From an uncultured Mycoplasmatota bacterium (GTDB taxonomy: Bacteria > Bacillota_I > Bacilli_A > RF39 > UBA660): 30,708 nt of DNA. Both the position numbers and the translations under genes were made by a program. Shown in pieces: positions 1 through 7,825 of this stretch. The first letter of the stretch is position 1; the number at the start of each line of letters is the position of its first letter. Below the pieces are notes generated by a model. It was not told the origin of the DNA. It saw nothing but the letters and a program-made list of their open reading frames with translations, and did not search any database. The stretch is from the NCBI GenBank assembly GCA_900549285.1, contig URNW01000018.1:1-30708 (forward strand), given 5' to 3'.

Positions 1-55
1 CTATTATTATGATTGCTATTAATACTACCACTATATATTTTATTTTCTCTTTCAT
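1..55 (-). CDS. Start of a membrane or secreted protein, cut off by the window edge
   Basis: Only the first 18 codons are inside the window. They start at an ATG at position 55 and read MKEKIKYIVVVLIAIIII, a basic start followed by a hydrophobic run typical of a signal peptide or membrane anchor. A good ribosome binding site (AAAAGGAGC) sits about 10 nt upstream, overlapping the last codons of the preceding surface-protein gene, and the gap between the two genes is only 5 nt. The two are therefore probably co-transcribed, and this may be another anchored surface protein. Function cannot be assigned from this fragment. Confidence 0.6.
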   Translation of the reverse strand, partial: MKEKIKYIVVVLIAIIII

Positions 56-60
56 ATTAA

Positions 61-1587
61 CTATGCTCCTTTTACTACATATGGATCATTACTTGTTCCA
101 CTTCCTGTTAACTCTACATCACTAGCTAGATTAATGACTGGACGAATACCTCCTACATAGCCAACTCCACTATTTCCTAAAAGTCCATCTGTTCCCATTC
201 TAAATTCAAGTGCATTTCCTGTCGAAAAAGAATTAGCAGGAGTAAAAGTCCAACTAACTAAACCACTGAATAAATAAAAATATTCATTAACTTCCTTATA
301 AACTGCACCCGCCATTGCTGCTTCATCTGCTGTAATAAGTCCAATTGGATTACTTAATGCTTCATTCCCTTTACTACTTCCGCTTACGGTATATAAATCT
401 ACATCATTTTTACACTTTAAATTTGGCTTTTTATTAGTTATTAAACGAATATAACCCCCATAATAAGTTACAGTTGTTCCAGTTCCTCCCTGTCCATTAC
501 TTGTAGATTCATCAGTACTTGGTTCCCGATCTCCACAAAATCCTGCCTCTGTACTTATTTTATCTGCATAACTCTTTAAATTATTATTATACCAATCATC
601 TAATACTCCTTTTATTGTACTATCTGTTGTATTTCCATGTTGTTCGCCTTCAGTATACATATATCCTACATATTCACTTCGATTATAATTTTCTAAATTA
701 AAAGCACTCGTCCCTATTTGTCTGTCTGTTGATGATTCTCCATTTCCATGAGCACTTGTTCCATCATAAATTATTCTTATACTTCCATCTCCATTGATTC
801 TGATAATTCTCCAATAATATCCTGCAAATTTTACATAATTATCAGTTGGTGCTCCTGCAAAATAATATACTTCTCCATCATCATCATATTGACTCTCATC
901 TAATGATTTATAAATTGTTCCTGTTGTCGTATTCTCTACTGTTGTACTAAAATCATTTCTTGTAAGTACTGTATCATAATGACTTAATATATATTCACTT
1001 CCTACTTTATCAGAAAATTCTACTTCGATATTTCCTTCTATTCCTTTATTTTGATTATGATTTTGATCTTTTCCTGTATCTTTAAATGTAATAGTTATCG
1101 TATAGTTAAATACTCTCTTACTTTCTACTTCCTTCTCTTCTGTTATTAATCTGATCTTTCCACTCTTCCCTGTTAAATCTCCACTTGCTAATATCTCCTC
1201 TGTATCTTTATTAGTAAGCGTATAACTGATCTCTTCTTCCCCTTTACTACATACATTCGTTAATTCATCATAATTACTATCATCACATTTAACAAATGTA
1301 TTATTTGTTAAATTAATAAATATTCCATATATCACCTCTTTTTCTGTCTCTGTTGGGGTTATTGTTACACTAAAATCTTTGCTTACACTATCCCCTGGCA
1401 TAAGCTTATTTCCTACAAGTTTACTACTCCCTGCATCATATTCTACTTTAAGCATATCTCCTGGTGTTATACTAATATTACTTCCATTTCCACTTACTAA
1501 TATGCCACTTACAAAGTATGCAAAAGAGATTCCTATTCCTAACACCAATAATACTACTACGATTCCTATTATTGTATTTTTCTTCAT
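61..1587 (-). CDS. Large anchored surface protein with a WRIIRINGDGS / RPVINL C-terminal domain
   Basis: I choose the ATG at 1587 (508 aa) because AAAGGTGG lies at the right distance; a GTG three codons upstream is inside that binding site. Residues about 6-28 form one hydrophobic segment, so the protein is probably exported and either anchored or cleaved. Residues about 30-210 look like extracellular beta-rich sequence. From about 240 to the end there is a domain with FAGYYWRIIRINGDGS, EAGFCGDRE, LYTVSGSSKGN, PIGLITADE and IRPVINL. The same blocks occur in the protein at 8062-9444, so the two are paralogues. The tryptophan-rich pattern ending in RPVINL recalls C-type-lectin/FGE-like or DUF6273-like domains, but that is a resemblance only. 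The ligand is unknown. It is probably a cell-surface adhesin or binding protein of a Gram-positive cell. Confidence 0.75.
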   Translation of the reverse strand: MKKNTIIGIVVVLLVLGIGISFAYFVSGILVSGNGSNISITPGDMLKVEYDAGSSKLVGNKLMPGDSVSKDFSVTITPTETEKEVIYGIFINLTNNTFVKCDDSNYDELTNVCSKGEEEISYTLTNKDTEEILASGDLTGKSGKIRLITEEKEVESKRVFNYTITITFKDTGKDQNHNQNKGIEGNIEVEFSDKVGSEYILSHYDTVLTRNDFSTTVENTTTGTIYKSLDESQYDDDGEVYYFAGAPTDNYVKFAGYYWRIIRINGDGSIRIIYDGTSAHGNGESSTDRQIGTSAFNLENYNRSEYVGYMYTEGEQHGNTTDSTIKGVLDDWYNNNLKSYADKISTEAGFCGDREPSTDESTSNGQGGTGTTVTYYGGYIRLITNKKPNLKCKNDVDLYTVSGSSKGNEALSNPIGLITADEAAMAGAVYKEVNEYFYLFSGLVSWTFTPANSFSTGNALEFRMGTDGLLGNSGVGYVGGIRPVINLASDVELTGSGTSNDPYVVKGA

Positions 1588-1896
1588 AATATCCACCTTT
1601 ACTTTTCCATTCTATACCTTTTTTATTTTCTTTTCATTACATTCGACAAAACTTATCAAAAGAAAAAGCATTTTTATCATAGGTATTTTATAACTATAAT
1701 AAATATACAATATTTTTAATAAAACTTCAATATACTAGTCACAATTTGATAAAAAATAGTTTTTTTAATTCTTAAATACTTAGATCTATCTGCTTATTTA
1801 TATATTCTATTACCATATTTAACTAGAGTAAATACTTAGCAATTTTTATAATTCTTTTTTCTTCTACTCTTTCTAATTACTCAAAAATAAGATACT

Positions 1897-1932
1897 TTAA
1901 AACATATAAGATACATTAATCTTAGTATTCAT
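1897..1932 (-). CDS. Possible 11-codon leader peptide or small transcript
   Basis: An ATG at 1932 follows AAAGGAAG at 5-nt spacing and opens a short frame, MNTKINVSYMF, ending in TAA. The stop overlaps one arm of the 11-bp inverted repeat TAAGATACTTT/AAAGTATCTTA, and the repeat is followed by TTTTT in the transcript. This resembles a short transcribed unit closed by a terminator, or a leader peptide. It may equally be chance in such AT-rich DNA. No run of one repeated amino acid, which would suggest classical attenuation, is present. Confidence 0.2.
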   Translation of the reverse strand: MNTKINVSYMF

Positions 1933-1966
1933 ATTATCTTCCTTTCTCTAAGAATAAAAGTATCTT

Positions 1967-1994
1967 AACATATTTCCTTGTCTTATTTTGTCAA
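1967..1994 (-). promoter_or_regulatory. Sigma-A-like promoter
   Basis: TTGACA (1989-1994 on the minus strand), 16 nt, then TATGTT (1967-1972). The -35 is a perfect match and the -10 matches four of six positions. It would transcribe the possible leader frame and perhaps the surface-protein gene. Confidence 0.4.
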
Positions 1995-2011
1995 ACCGTG
2001 AAATTACTCAT

Positions 2012-2040
2012 TAAAAAAGAAAGCTTATTTTTCACTTTCT
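2012..2040 (-). terminator. Terminator of the nusB-spoIVB operon
   Basis: AGAAAG/CTTTCT arms (2035-2040 and 2018-2023) with an 11-nt loop, followed on the minus strand by six T. It overlaps the spoIVB stop codon. The stem is only 6 bp, so it may be weak. Confidence 0.45.
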
Positions 2041-2990
2041 TCTAACATAGTTGTAATAAAGAGTCCATACCCAGTTATTACATTATCTGTTACAACATGA
2101 GTTACTGCACCAATAAGTTTACCATTTTGAACAATAGGTGAACCACTCATACCTTGAACAACTCCTCCTGTAACATCTAATAAATCTTTATCAGTGATTT
2201 CAAAAGAAATATTTTTAATTTCACTGTTTTCATTAATTTTAGTGATTTCAATTTCAAATTCTTCAACAGTCTCATCCTCAAGAACAGTATAAATAATAGC
2301 CTTACCAACTTTAATTTCATCATTATTTGCAACTTCAATTAAATTATCTTCATCATATGAATCTGTATAAGTTCCATATATACCATATTTTGTATTTTTA
2401 TCAATATCTCCATAAACAGAATCATAATAAAATTTAGCATTTTTACTACCAGGAGAACCATTAGTACTAGCATCAATATTAGTAATCTCATTTCGGAAAA
2501 TAGAACCAGTCCTAACCTCAATAATCTTAGAAGTATTACTTTCTAACACTTCATGTCCTAAAGCACCATAAGTATTTGTACCAGGATCAATAAAAGTTAA
2601 CGTTCCTATACCAGTAATTCCATCTTTAACATACAATCCTGTTTTATAAACGCCGTTTTCTAAGAACAATTCTATTTTTGTAGTTTTTTCTTTATTACCA
2701 TGAAGATAAGTAATTTCAATCTGTTCCTGATTCACATAATTTTCTAAAGAATTTGTTAAATCCTCAATTGATAAAATTTCTTCATCTTCTACTTTGACAA
2801 TAATATCTCCTTCTACTAAATCCGATTTATGATATTTTCCATTAACCTTATAAAATCCAATAATCATAACACCTTTACTCTTAATATCAATCCCAATGGT
2901 TTCTCCTCCTAAAATAACTTTAGAAGAATAAGCAAAAACACTAAGTGGCGACATCAAGAGAATACATAAAAAAACTATAAATTTCTTCAT
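2025..2990 (-). CDS. spoIVB: SpoIVB-type serine protease (S55 family) with PDZ domain
   Basis: In Bacillus, SpoIVB is secreted from the forespore and cleaves SpoIVFA to trigger sigma-K activation. Here the 321-aa protein starts with a signal peptide (about residues 1-21). A PDZ-like segment (about 30-110) follows, then the S55 domain with TGIGTLTFIDPGTNTYGALGHE and TGGVVQGMSGSPIVQNGK. The catalytic triad is intact: His146 in ALGHE, Asp267 in EITDKDL, and Ser282 in GMSGSP, with Asp and Ser 15 apart as in B. subtilis. It is about 100 residues shorter than the Bacillus protein. The ATG at 2990 is chosen because GGTGA lies 5 nt upstream; an ATG four codons earlier is inside that region. It is the last gene of the operon that starts at nusB. 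A large hairpin covers its start. Whether this organism sporulates cannot be told from the window. Confidence 0.88.
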   Translation of the reverse strand: MKKFIVFLCILLMSPLSVFAYSSKVILGGETIGIDIKSKGVMIIGFYKVNGKYHKSDLVEGDIIVKVEDEEILSIEDLTNSLENYVNQEQIEITYLHGNKEKTTKIELFLENGVYKTGLYVKDGITGIGTLTFIDPGTNTYGALGHEVLESNTSKIIEVRTGSIFRNEITNIDASTNGSPGSKNAKFYYDSVYGDIDKNTKYGIYGTYTDSYDEDNLIEVANNDEIKVGKAIIYTVLEDETVEEFEIEITKINENSEIKNISFEITDKDLLDVTGGVVQGMSGSPIVQNGKLIGAVTHVVTDNVITGYGLFITTMLEESEK

Positions 2991-3029
2991 ACTAATCACC
3001 ATTAATAGTATGGATGAATTTATAGTTTT
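2971..3029 (-). promoter_or_regulatory. Long hairpin covering the spoIVB translation start
   Basis: On the minus strand the arms at 3006-3029 and 2971-2994 are 24 nt each and complementary at 21 positions (AAAACTATAAATT at the base, CATACTA at the top). The loop is 11 nt and contains the GGTGA ribosome binding site, and the ATG start (2988-2990) is in the downstream arm. Transcribed from the operon promoter, this RNA would hold the start codon in a stem. It is a candidate translational control element. Confidence 0.6.
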
Positions 3030-3068
3030 AAAGATAGTAATAATTGGCTTTATCCAATATATGGAAAT

Positions 3069-4490
3069 TTAGTATTGTTTTCCAAAATATAAACGATATT
3101 TTGCTTGTTTTCCACATACAACACAATTAGTATGAATTTCTTCATCTTCAATTAAGCAACGACTTTTCATATTAAAGAGATCTTTTACTTTATTTTCACA
3201 AGCTTCATTTCCACACCAATTAGCTTTAATAAATCCTGGCTTATTTTGAGCAATATCACAAAATTCTTCCCAATTATTAGCTTCATAAATCATAGAGTCT
3301 CTTCTCACCAATGCTCTATCATACATATTTTTTTGAATATCATCAAATAAATTCTTCATAAATTTAACAGCATCCTGAATAGAAACTTGATATTTTTCCA
3401 AAGTATCTCTTCTAACTAAAGTAACACAATTAGATTCTAAATCTCTTTTACCTACTTCAACACGGACAGGATATCCCTTTACTTCAGCTTGTGCAAATTT
3501 AAAACCAGGTGTCTTATTTGAACAATCTATTTTATAAGAAATATTCTCTTCTCTTAATTTTTCTGAAAGAAAATCTACTGTTTGCTCTACTTTCAAATCA
3601 TTTCCAATTGGAATAATAATAACTTGTATTGGAGCAATACGAGGTGGAAGTACTAATCCTCGATCGTCTCCGTGTACCATTATTAAAGCTCCAATCATTC
3701 TCGTTGTAACTCCCCAACTAGTCTGATAAGGAGTTTGAAGTTGATTATCTTGATTTAAAAATTGAATTCCAAAAGCTTTAGCAAATCCATCACCGAAATA
3801 ATGACTAGTACCATTTTGTAAAGCTACTCCATCATACATCATAGCTTCTAATGAATAAGATGCTACTGCTCCTGCAAATTTCTCTTTCTCTGTTTTCTTG
3901 CCCACAATAACAGGAATAGCCAAAACATTTTTTTGAAATTCTTCATAAATATGAAGCATTCTTAAAGTTTCTTCCTTAGCCTCTTGTTCCGTTGCATGCA
4001 TAGTATGACCTTCTTGCCATAAAATTTCTCTACTTCGTAAAAAAGGTCTCGTTGTCTTTTCCCATCTAACAATAGTACACCACTGATTATAAAGTTTTGG
4101 TAAATCTCTATAAGACTGAATAATTTTCTTATAATAATCACAAAATAATACTTCACTAGTTGGACGTACACATAAACGTTCCTCTAATTTTTCACTTCCC
4201 CCATAGGTAACCCAAGCCACTTCTGGTGCAAATCCATTTACATGTTCTTTTTCAATATTAAGTAAAGATTCAGGAATAAACATAGGCATTTGTACATTTT
4301 CATGTCCTGTCTCTTTAAATTTCTGATCTAATATTTTTTTTATGTTCTCCCAAATTGCATAACCATAAGGACAGATAATCATGCTTCCTTTAACATTTGA
4401 ATAATCTACTAATTCTGCTTTTTTTACAACATCTGTATACCATGATGCAAAATCAATATCTCTACTTGTAATATCTTTAATTTCACTCAT
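3069..4490 (-). CDS. proS: Prolyl-tRNA synthetase, archaeal/eukaryal type
   Basis: It charges tRNA-Pro with proline in the cytoplasm. At 473 aa it is the short class II form found in archaea, eukaryotes and some bacteria. It lacks the roughly 180-residue editing insertion of the E. coli-type enzyme. Visible class II features include motif 2 around VRWEKTTRPFLRSREILWQEGHT, motif 3 in GALIMVHGDDRGLVLPPRIAP, the anticodon-binding domain from about 285 on, and the C-terminal extension with CGNEAC and CVVCGKQ zinc ligands ending in Tyr. All are typical of this subtype. It starts at the ATG at 4490, with GGAGGAG overlapping the xseB stop codon, so translation is probably coupled to xseB. Its neighbours are xseB upstream and spoIVB downstream. 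Confidence 0.95.
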   Translation of the reverse strand: MSEIKDITSRDIDFASWYTDVVKKAELVDYSNVKGSMIICPYGYAIWENIKKILDQKFKETGHENVQMPMFIPESLLNIEKEHVNGFAPEVAWVTYGGSEKLEERLCVRPTSEVLFCDYYKKIIQSYRDLPKLYNQWCTIVRWEKTTRPFLRSREILWQEGHTMHATEQEAKEETLRMLHIYEEFQKNVLAIPVIVGKKTEKEKFAGAVASYSLEAMMYDGVALQNGTSHYFGDGFAKAFGIQFLNQDNQLQTPYQTSWGVTTRMIGALIMVHGDDRGLVLPPRIAPIQVIIIPIGNDLKVEQTVDFLSEKLREENISYKIDCSNKTPGFKFAQAEVKGYPVRVEVGKRDLESNCVTLVRRDTLEKYQVSIQDAVKFMKNLFDDIQKNMYDRALVRRDSMIYEANNWEEFCDIAQNKPGFIKANWCGNEACENKVKDLFNMKSRCLIEDEEIHTNCVVCGKQAKYRLYFGKQY

Positions 4491-4491
4491 A

Positions 4492-4707
4492 TTACTCCTC
4501 CACTTTAAATTGGGCTAATTCTTTATTTTCATTTAAAATCTTATTAACTCTTTCTGTTGCACTATTAAGTTTTTCACTACAATATTTAGCAAGTTTCATA
4601 GCTTCAGTATATTTATCTATCGCTAAATCTAGTTCAACATTTCCACTTTCTAATTCCTTAACAATAATTTCTAATTCTTTTAATGCATCTTCAAAAGATT
4701 TTTCCAT
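4492..4707 (-). CDS. xseB: Exodeoxyribonuclease VII small subunit
   Basis: This 71-aa protein has the usual size and sequence of XseB, with SFEDALKELEIIVKELESGN near the start and LDLAIDKYTEAMKLAKYC in the middle. XseB forms helical partners on the XseA subunit of exonuclease VII, which degrades single-stranded DNA from both ends. The start is an ATG preceded by AGGAGGAAATAAA. Unusually, xseB does not follow xseA directly: a gene for a membrane coiled-coil protein lies between them (4719-5366). The gap to that gene is 11 nt, so all three are in one operon. Confidence 0.93.
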   Translation of the reverse strand: MEKSFEDALKELEIIVKELESGNVELDLAIDKYTEAMKLAKYCSEKLNSATERVNKILNENKELAQFKVEE

Positions 4708-4718
4708 TTTATTTCCTC

Positions 4719-5366
4719 CTAATCTTTTTTCCTTACTAATCTTAATTCTTGTTCCTCAAATAAATTATTAATTTTACTTTCGATAACAGGATCGCTTAAA
4801 AGCACTTGAGCAATTGCTTCTAATCTTTTTTCTTGATATATACTTAAATTCTTACTAATAATTTTACTATCTTTAAGCAATTGTATCAACTTATCTTCAA
4901 TTTTTTGTATATTAACTTCTTTTTCATAAATGCACATCTGCTTTTGATTCATTTCTTTATCTAGTTTTTCCTCTATATCTTTTGCCTGATCAAACGAAAT
5001 ATCAAGACTCTTTTTTCTAGATTTCCATAGTTGTGATAAGCAAACCATATTTAAACCAATCATACAACTTACTAAAACCACAATAGCATACATAGACAAA
5101 GACAAAGAACCTAATAAAATAAAACTAAGTAACAAAAATAAAGTATTTCCAAACACTAATATTTTTTTAGCTCTTTTATTAGCCTCTACTGAATTAATAA
5201 AAGTACTTATTTTTCCACGTTCTTCTTCTAATTTTGTATTCTGATCTTGAATTTCCAAGATTTCCTTAATCAATCGATCTTTTTCTAAAATCAATTTTTC
5301 TCTTTCTAAATCTACTTCATTTTTCTCTTTTTCAAGCAAATTGATTTGTTCTAAAAACAAGTCCAT
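4719..5366 (-). CDS. Coiled-coil protein with two central membrane segments, unknown function
   Basis: I do not recognise this 215-aa protein. Residues 1 to about 63 are charged and heptad-like (LEKEKNEVDLEREKLILEKD). Residues about 68-113 hold two hydrophobic segments joined by a very short turn, making a membrane hairpin. About 115-175 is another charged coiled coil (QAKDIEEKLDKEMNQKQ). Both coiled coils would then sit on the same side, presumably cytoplasmic. The gene starts at an ATG after AGGAGGGGTAT and is 9 nt from xseA and 11 nt from xseB. The position suggests it is co-expressed with exonuclease VII, but there is no direct evidence of a shared function. Confidence 0.75.
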   Translation of the reverse strand: MDLFLEQINLLEKEKNEVDLEREKLILEKDRLIKEILEIQDQNTKLEEERGKISTFINSVEANKRAKKILVFGNTLFLLLSFILLGSLSLSMYAIVVLVSCMIGLNMVCLSQLWKSRKKSLDISFDQAKDIEEKLDKEMNQKQMCIYEKEVNIQKIEDKLIQLLKDSKIISKNLSIYQEKRLEAIAQVLLSDPVIESKINNLFEEQELRLVRKKD

Positions 5367-5375
5367 ATACCCCTC

Positions 5376-6710
5376 CTAATTAATTTCTTTAATCTGAGCT
5401 TTAACCTTTCCTTCATGTAGACGAATTTGTACTAAATCATTAACTCCTAAATTATGAACAGTTTTTACTACTTTATCATCTTTTGTTACCAATGAATACC
5501 CTTTTTCTAATATTCCCAAAGGATTTACAAGTTTTAAAGTATTTACAAGCATCTTATAATCATGATCACTTTTTAAAACAATATTTTTAATAGCAATACA
5601 CAATGTTTTTTGATCAAATAAAACCTTTTCCATTTGTCCCTGAAATAATTTCATAGGCTCACTTAAAATATAAGAACTTCGTACATGATTTAATTGTAAC
5701 TCATAATTTTCTAACTTCTTCATAATAAAATTATTTAAAACATCTATCAAATTATCTAATTTTTGTTCTTTAATCTCATATAAAGATAATGGATTTTTAA
5801 GAATATAAGAATTTTTAATTCCATCCAATCTTAATTTACTTTTATGAATCGTATTTCCTATAAATTCATTTAAACGAATTTTATAAGAATTAAGGATTTG
5901 TTGCATTTCTAAAACAGTAGGGACTGCCATTTCTGCCGCTCCTGTTGGAGTCGGAGCACGAAGATCTGCTACAAAATCTGCAATAGTAAAATCTACTTCA
6001 TGCCCTACAGCACTAATAATAGGAGTTTTAGCATCATAGATAGCCCGAGCTACTATCTCTTCATTAAAAGCCCATAAATCTTCAATAGATCCACCACCAC
6101 GGCCAACAATCAAAACATCAAGATCATATTTACCACTATCAGCTTCTTTTATTTGTCTTACAATATCTGGAGCAGCATCTCTTCCTTGAACCAAAGCAGG
6201 AAATAAAATAGTTTCAACAATAGGAAAACGTCGATCAATTGTAGACAATATATCCTTAATTGCTGCCCCACTTGGAGCTGTTATAATACCAATTCTCTTA
6301 GGAATTTTAGGAATTGGTTTTTTATGAAGTTCTGAAAATAATCCTTCTTTTGCTAGTTTTTCTTTCAATTTTTCAAACTCTATATATAAAGCACCTAAGC
6401 CATCTACTTCCATTTTATCAACATAAATTTGATAAGTACCAGCTGTAGGATAACAAGAAATTCTTCCTTCTACTAAAACATTCATTCCATCTTCTGGTTT
6501 AAAATTAAGAGTAATAGCGCTAGAATAAAACATAACTGCACTAATCCTTGAAGTATCATCTTTTAAAGTAAAATATAAATGCCCTCTTGTATGATTTTTA
6601 AAATTAGAGATTTCACCACGCAAATAAACTTTTTTTAAATAAGGATTCTCATCAAAAATACTTTTTATATAATTGTTTAAATCACTAATTTTCATATATT
6701 TATCTTGCAT
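5376..6710 (-). CDS. xseA: Exodeoxyribonuclease VII large subunit
   Basis: XseA is the catalytic subunit of the single-strand exonuclease. The 444-aa protein has the normal family length. An N-terminal OB-fold (about 5-105) carries LRGEISNFKNHTRGHLYFTLKD. The catalytic domain follows, with IGIITAPSGAAIKDIL, the glycine motif DVLIVGRGGGSIEDLWAFN, PIISAVGHEVDFTIADFVAD and DLRAPTPTGAAE. A long helical region (about 270-390) binds XseB, and the end has the usual LEKGYSLV segment. The ATG at 6710 follows GAGGGTAATC; a second in-frame ATG five codons on lacks a binding site. It is second in the operon after nusB. Confidence 0.95.
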   Translation of the reverse strand: MQDKYMKISDLNNYIKSIFDENPYLKKVYLRGEISNFKNHTRGHLYFTLKDDTSRISAVMFYSSAITLNFKPEDGMNVLVEGRISCYPTAGTYQIYVDKMEVDGLGALYIEFEKLKEKLAKEGLFSELHKKPIPKIPKRIGIITAPSGAAIKDILSTIDRRFPIVETILFPALVQGRDAAPDIVRQIKEADSGKYDLDVLIVGRGGGSIEDLWAFNEEIVARAIYDAKTPIISAVGHEVDFTIADFVADLRAPTPTGAAEMAVPTVLEMQQILNSYKIRLNEFIGNTIHKSKLRLDGIKNSYILKNPLSLYEIKEQKLDNLIDVLNNFIMKKLENYELQLNHVRSSYILSEPMKLFQGQMEKVLFDQKTLCIAIKNIVLKSDHDYKMLVNTLKLVNPLGILEKGYSLVTKDDKVVKTVHNLGVNDLVQIRLHEGKVKAQIKEIN

Positions 6711-6735
6711 GATTACCCTCTTTTCTAATTAAATT

Positions 6736-7128
6736 TTAATCTTTTATTACTTGATCTAAAACCGCATTAATAATTTTTCTTACTGCATCATCACTATATT
6801 TCTTAGCAAGTTCTATTGCTTCATTAATTACTACTACAGATGGAGTATCTGTATATCGAAGTTCATATAAAGCTAAACGGAGAATAGCAGCTCCTGTTTT
6901 ATCAATTCTTTTAATACTCCAATCTTTCATTTTACTATCAGCAATTTTATCTAATTCTTCTTGATATGTGATAACTCCATATACCATATCTTTAACAAAA
7001 TCATTTAAAACATCCATATTATCTTTCATAATATCTTCTATATCACACTGAAGGCCATTACTTTTCATTAAATCATATTGATATAATATAATCATTATTT
7101 TTTCTCTTAACTCACTACGTGTTGCCAT
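6736..7128 (-). CDS. nusB: Transcription antitermination factor NusB
   Basis: NusB with NusE/S10 binds boxA RNA for rRNA antitermination and also helps rRNA processing. The 130-aa all-helical protein has SELREKIMIILYQYDL at the start, then DKIADSKMKDWSIKRIDKTG, AILRLALYEL and SVVVINEAIELAKKYSDD, followed by FINAVLD-like INAVLDQV, all family hallmarks. The ATG at 7128 is chosen because AAGGTG lies 7 nt upstream; a GTG three codons earlier is part of that site. It is the first gene of the operon and is driven by the strong promoter at 7146-7174, giving a leader of roughly a dozen nucleotides. Confidence 0.93.
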   Translation of the reverse strand: MATRSELREKIMIILYQYDLMKSNGLQCDIEDIMKDNMDVLNDFVKDMVYGVITYQEELDKIADSKMKDWSIKRIDKTGAAILRLALYELRYTDTPSVVVINEAIELAKKYSDDAVRKIINAVLDQVIKD

Positions 7129-7145
7129 ATAAATCACCTTTTTTA

Positions 7146-7174
7146 ATTATATTATAATTTATAATAGATTTCAA
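7146..7174 (-). promoter_or_regulatory. Promoter of the nusB-xseA-xseB-proS-spoIVB operon
   Basis: TTGAAA (7169-7174), exactly 17 nt, then TATAAT (7146-7151), reading on the minus strand. The -10 is perfect and the -35 matches five of six. No other promoter of this quality is visible before spoIVB. Confidence 0.75.
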
Positions 7175-7369
7175 GGCAAAGAAAAAAGGAAAATTTTAAT
7201 AAAAACACAGAATATTATTAATTATATTGAAAATATATATGTAAAAGTATTCCCTTAAATAAATAACCACGCCTAAAAGACGTGGTTTTCACATGGCCTA
7301 TAAGGCCAAAATACTAACAAGCTTGCAAATGAAAGCTTGCTTTCACTTTGTTCAAGCCCTGTGTAATGA

Positions 7370-7825
7370 CTACTTTTTGAGACCCTTAAAAGGGTTTATA
7401 TATTCTTTCTTTGTTAATTTATCTTGCATCATATCTTCATTTTCCTGCTCTCTTATATATTTTCTTATTGTTGCTTCATTTAATCCTACTGTACTTACAT
7501 AATATCCTGTTGCCCAAAAATTCCGATTTCCAAATTTATATTTTAAATTTGTATGATGCTCAAATATCATTAAACTACTTTTTCCTTTGAGATATCCCAT
7601 AAAATATGATACACTCATTTTAGGAGGTATTTCTACTAGTAAATGGACGTGATCTGGCATCATATGCCCTTCTATTATTTCTCCTCCTTTCCATTTACAC
7701 AATTCCTTTATGTATTGTTGTATATCTCCTCTTAGTTTATTATAGATTATTTTTCTTCTAAATTTTGGTATAAATACTATATGATACTTGCACATATATC
7801 TTGTATGTGCTAAACTTTTAGCCAT
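7370..7825 (-). CDS. tnpA: IS200-type Y1 HUH transposase TnpA
   Basis: The 151-aa protein is full length for this family. It carries the HUH pair as His59-Val-His61 in MMPDHVHLLVEIPP and the nucleophilic Tyr123 in ATIRKYIREQ. It also has the family's start, YHIVFIPKFRRKII, and GYLKGKSS and FWATGYYVSTVG. It cuts single-stranded DNA next to the end hairpins and moves the element as a single-stranded circle, typically at replication forks. All catalytic residues are intact, so it may be active. The ATG at 7825 follows AAAGGAGAG, which is partly trapped in a leader stem-loop (7826-7888). The short C-terminal tail (NPFKGLKK) ends close to the 3' hairpins. Confidence 0.95.
   Translation of the reverse strand: MAKSLAHTRYMCKYHIVFIPKFRRKIIYNKLRGDIQQYIKELCKWKGGEIIEGHMMPDHVHLLVEIPPKMSVSYFMGYLKGKSSLMIFEHHTNLKYKFGNRNFWATGYYVSTVGLNEATIRKYIREQENEDMMQDKLTKKEYINPFKGLKK

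Larger units (their letters stand above)
1588..2024. other. 437-bp AT-rich intergenic region upstream of the surface-protein gene
   Basis: This gap separates the end of spoIVB from the start of the surface-protein gene. Reading on the minus strand it holds a promoter-like pair (1967-1994), an 11-codon reading frame with a ribosome binding site (1897-1932), and an 11-bp inverted repeat (1888-1898 with 1957-1967). The second arm, in transcript order, is followed by a T run. A possible second promoter nearer the surface gene is TTGAAG, 17 nt, TATATT, at about 1690-1730. No gene of ordinary size is visible. Confidence 0.4.

Noticed and set aside
519..1693. Plus-strand frames over the first surface-protein gene
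   Set aside because: They are antisense shadows of a long gene, rich in Leu, Tyr and Pro with no binding sites.
7293..7502. Plus-strand frame of 69 codons
   Set aside because: It runs antisense through the end of tnpA and the end hairpins of the element, with no binding site.
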